6,469 nt of DNA from Alphaproteobacteria bacterium (GTDB lineage Bacteria > Pseudomonadota > Alphaproteobacteria > Rs-D84): positions 1-6,469 of the forward strand of contig JAFOXU010000116.1 of NCBI GenBank assembly GCA_017425725.1, written 5' to 3'. Positions 5,754-6,469 of the stretch are shown here, piece after piece (positions within the stretch are counted from its first letter, which is position 1; each line of letters begins with the position of its first letter). Both the position numbers and the translations under genes were made by a program. The notes below the pieces were generated by a model that was given only the letters and a program-made list of their open reading frames with translations, was not told the origin of the DNA and did not search any database.

Positions 5754-5782
5754 ATTTTATATTACCCCCACAAAAAAGTCAA
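5754..5782 (-). promoter_or_regulatory. Sigma70-type promoter of rpoA
   Basis: On the minus strand TTGACT (5782-5777) and TAAAAT (5759-5754) are separated by exactly 17 bases, each matching 5/6 of the consensus. The spacer is T-rich and then carries GGGGG. The start site would be near 5747, with a leader of about 62 nt. It sits just after the stop codon of the cysteine-rich gene. No convincing terminator separates the two, so some read-through is possible. Confidence 0.8.
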
Positions 5783-5800
5783 CAAAAAACCGCGTTATAT

Positions 5801-6469
5801 TCATTGCACCCACGCATTATATTTCTTTCTACATTCATCCTCACAAGCTTCGTCACAGTTTTTGTCAATTATTTTACATTCCCAATATTCATCAATATCG
5901 AATTTTTCATCAACACAGCCTGACGCACTATTGTTGATACATGTTCCTACAGCGACCCCACACCAACAATACGACCGAAATGCCGGCACCCATGTATTGG
6001 TTGTTTTATCCAAATAAACATATTCTGAATTTCCGCTCTTATCTGCACAAGTATGCTTAAAATTAACTTTTCGCCTTAAATCATTAAAACTATCACCTTC
6101 TTTCAGATTAGATGTCGGCATATCAGCAGGACCAAGTTCCTGACTCTTGCATGCAGAATCATTTATATGTAATTTATGCACAGGTTCTCTTTGTTTTGGT
6201 TTTTGTTTTGCCGTATCACATGCCAAACCACCCAAATCCCATTCAACGATTTGATAATCTTTACAACTATCAATACACGTCCCCTGCGAGGCGCCATTTT
6301 TTACCGACAAATAATATCCTGACATACACGTACGTGCCACACATCTGCGAGGCGAAACCACAATCGACCACCAAGAAGTTTCTGCACCTGTGATTCTGCT
6401 GGTTTCAACATCCGAACACAGTTCATGATGTTTCCTTACCCTAGAATCCTCTTCTGCGCCACCATCCGA
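5801..6469 (-). CDS. Cysteine-rich protein, C-terminal part, unknown function
   Basis: The reading frame is open from the right edge to a TGA at 5801-5803, giving 222 residues with the N-terminus and start missing. A GTG at 6361 lies inside the frame, but sequence in frame continues without a stop to the edge, so I treat the gene as truncated by the window. There are 16 cysteines, including C-x4-C-x3-GYYLS followed by C-x3-C (residues 43-69), reminiscent of small disulfide-rich extracellular repeats, then C-W-C (168-170). The C-terminal cluster is C-x6-C-x3-C-x3-C (198-213). C-x6-C also occurs at 170/177, a spacing shared with the large cysteine-rich protein at 751-3789. Cysteine content implies an exported, disulfide-bonded protein, but the signal peptide would lie outside the window. 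No enzyme motif is visible, and it is not a family I can name. Confidence 0.85.
   Translation of the reverse strand, partial: SDGGAEEDSRVRKHHELCSDVETSRITGAETSWWSIVVSPRRCVARTCMSGYYLSVKNGASQGTCIDSCKDYQIVEWDLGGLACDTAKQKPKQREPVHKLHINDSACKSQELGPADMPTSNLKEGDSFNDLRRKVNFKHTCADKSGNSEYVYLDKTTNTWVPAFRSYCWCGVAVGTCINNSASGCVDEKFDIDEYWECKIIDKNCDEACEDECRKKYNAWVQ

Noticed and set aside
5780..5800. Terminator after the rightmost cysteine-rich gene (GCGGTTTTTT)
   Set aside because: The T-run is present, but no stem of more than three base pairs precedes it.
6359..6361. GTG as a start codon for the rightmost gene
   Set aside because: The frame stays open upstream to the window edge with cysteine-containing sequence in the same style, and no clear ribosome binding site precedes the GTG. 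The gene is better treated as cut by the window.
1..6469. CRISPR array or insertion sequence
   Set aside because: No regularly spaced direct repeats of 20-40 bases, no transposase-like reading frame and no terminal repeats with target duplication were seen.

Overview
The window most likely comes from a low-GC alphaproteobacterium, possibly one of the uncultured host- or gut-associated lineages. Evidence for the class is the sequence of three housekeeping proteins: the S2 N-terminus (MALPTFTMKQLMEAGVHFGHH), the RpoA N-terminus (MIEKNWMTLIKPKKL) and L17 (MRHMKAGRTFNRD, TTLPKAKDLR). The lineage below class is inference only.

All five genes lie on the minus strand, so transcription runs from high to low coordinates. 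In that order they are: (1) the 3' part of a gene for a cysteine-rich protein (5801 to the right edge, 5' end missing); (2) rpoA (4657-5685) behind a near-consensus sigma70 promoter; (3) a 261-base gap (4396-4656) unusually rich in inverted repeats; (4) rplQ (3910-4395), closed by a strong intrinsic terminator; (5) a monocistronic 1012-residue secreted cysteine-rich protein (751-3789) with its own promoter and terminator; (6) rpsB (1-554, 3' end missing) with its own promoter and a leader of about 105 nt.

Two stories stand out. First, the two cysteine-rich proteins match no family I recognise, and both space cysteines by exactly seven residues (C-x6-C). The large one has 38 cysteines, a signal peptide, an Ala/Gly/Thr linker, two four-cysteine heptad modules, a glycine-rich hydrophobic segment and a five-cysteine tail. 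It looks like a disulfide-locked, mostly helical envelope protein, which is the best candidate here for an undescribed system. Second, the rpoA-rplQ gap can fold in the transcribed strand into an outer stem closing two hairpins that compete for a shared five-base segment. This looks like a structured RNA or cis-regulator rather than filler.

rpoA is not directly preceded by rpsK as in the usual alpha operon. The core genes sit in separate small transcription units with cysteine-rich envelope genes between them. The predicted rpsB and rpoA transcripts both begin with a GC-rich hairpin, and the rpsB, rpoA and tentative rplQ promoters all carry a G-run between -35 and -10. The cysteine-rich gene's promoter has neither.
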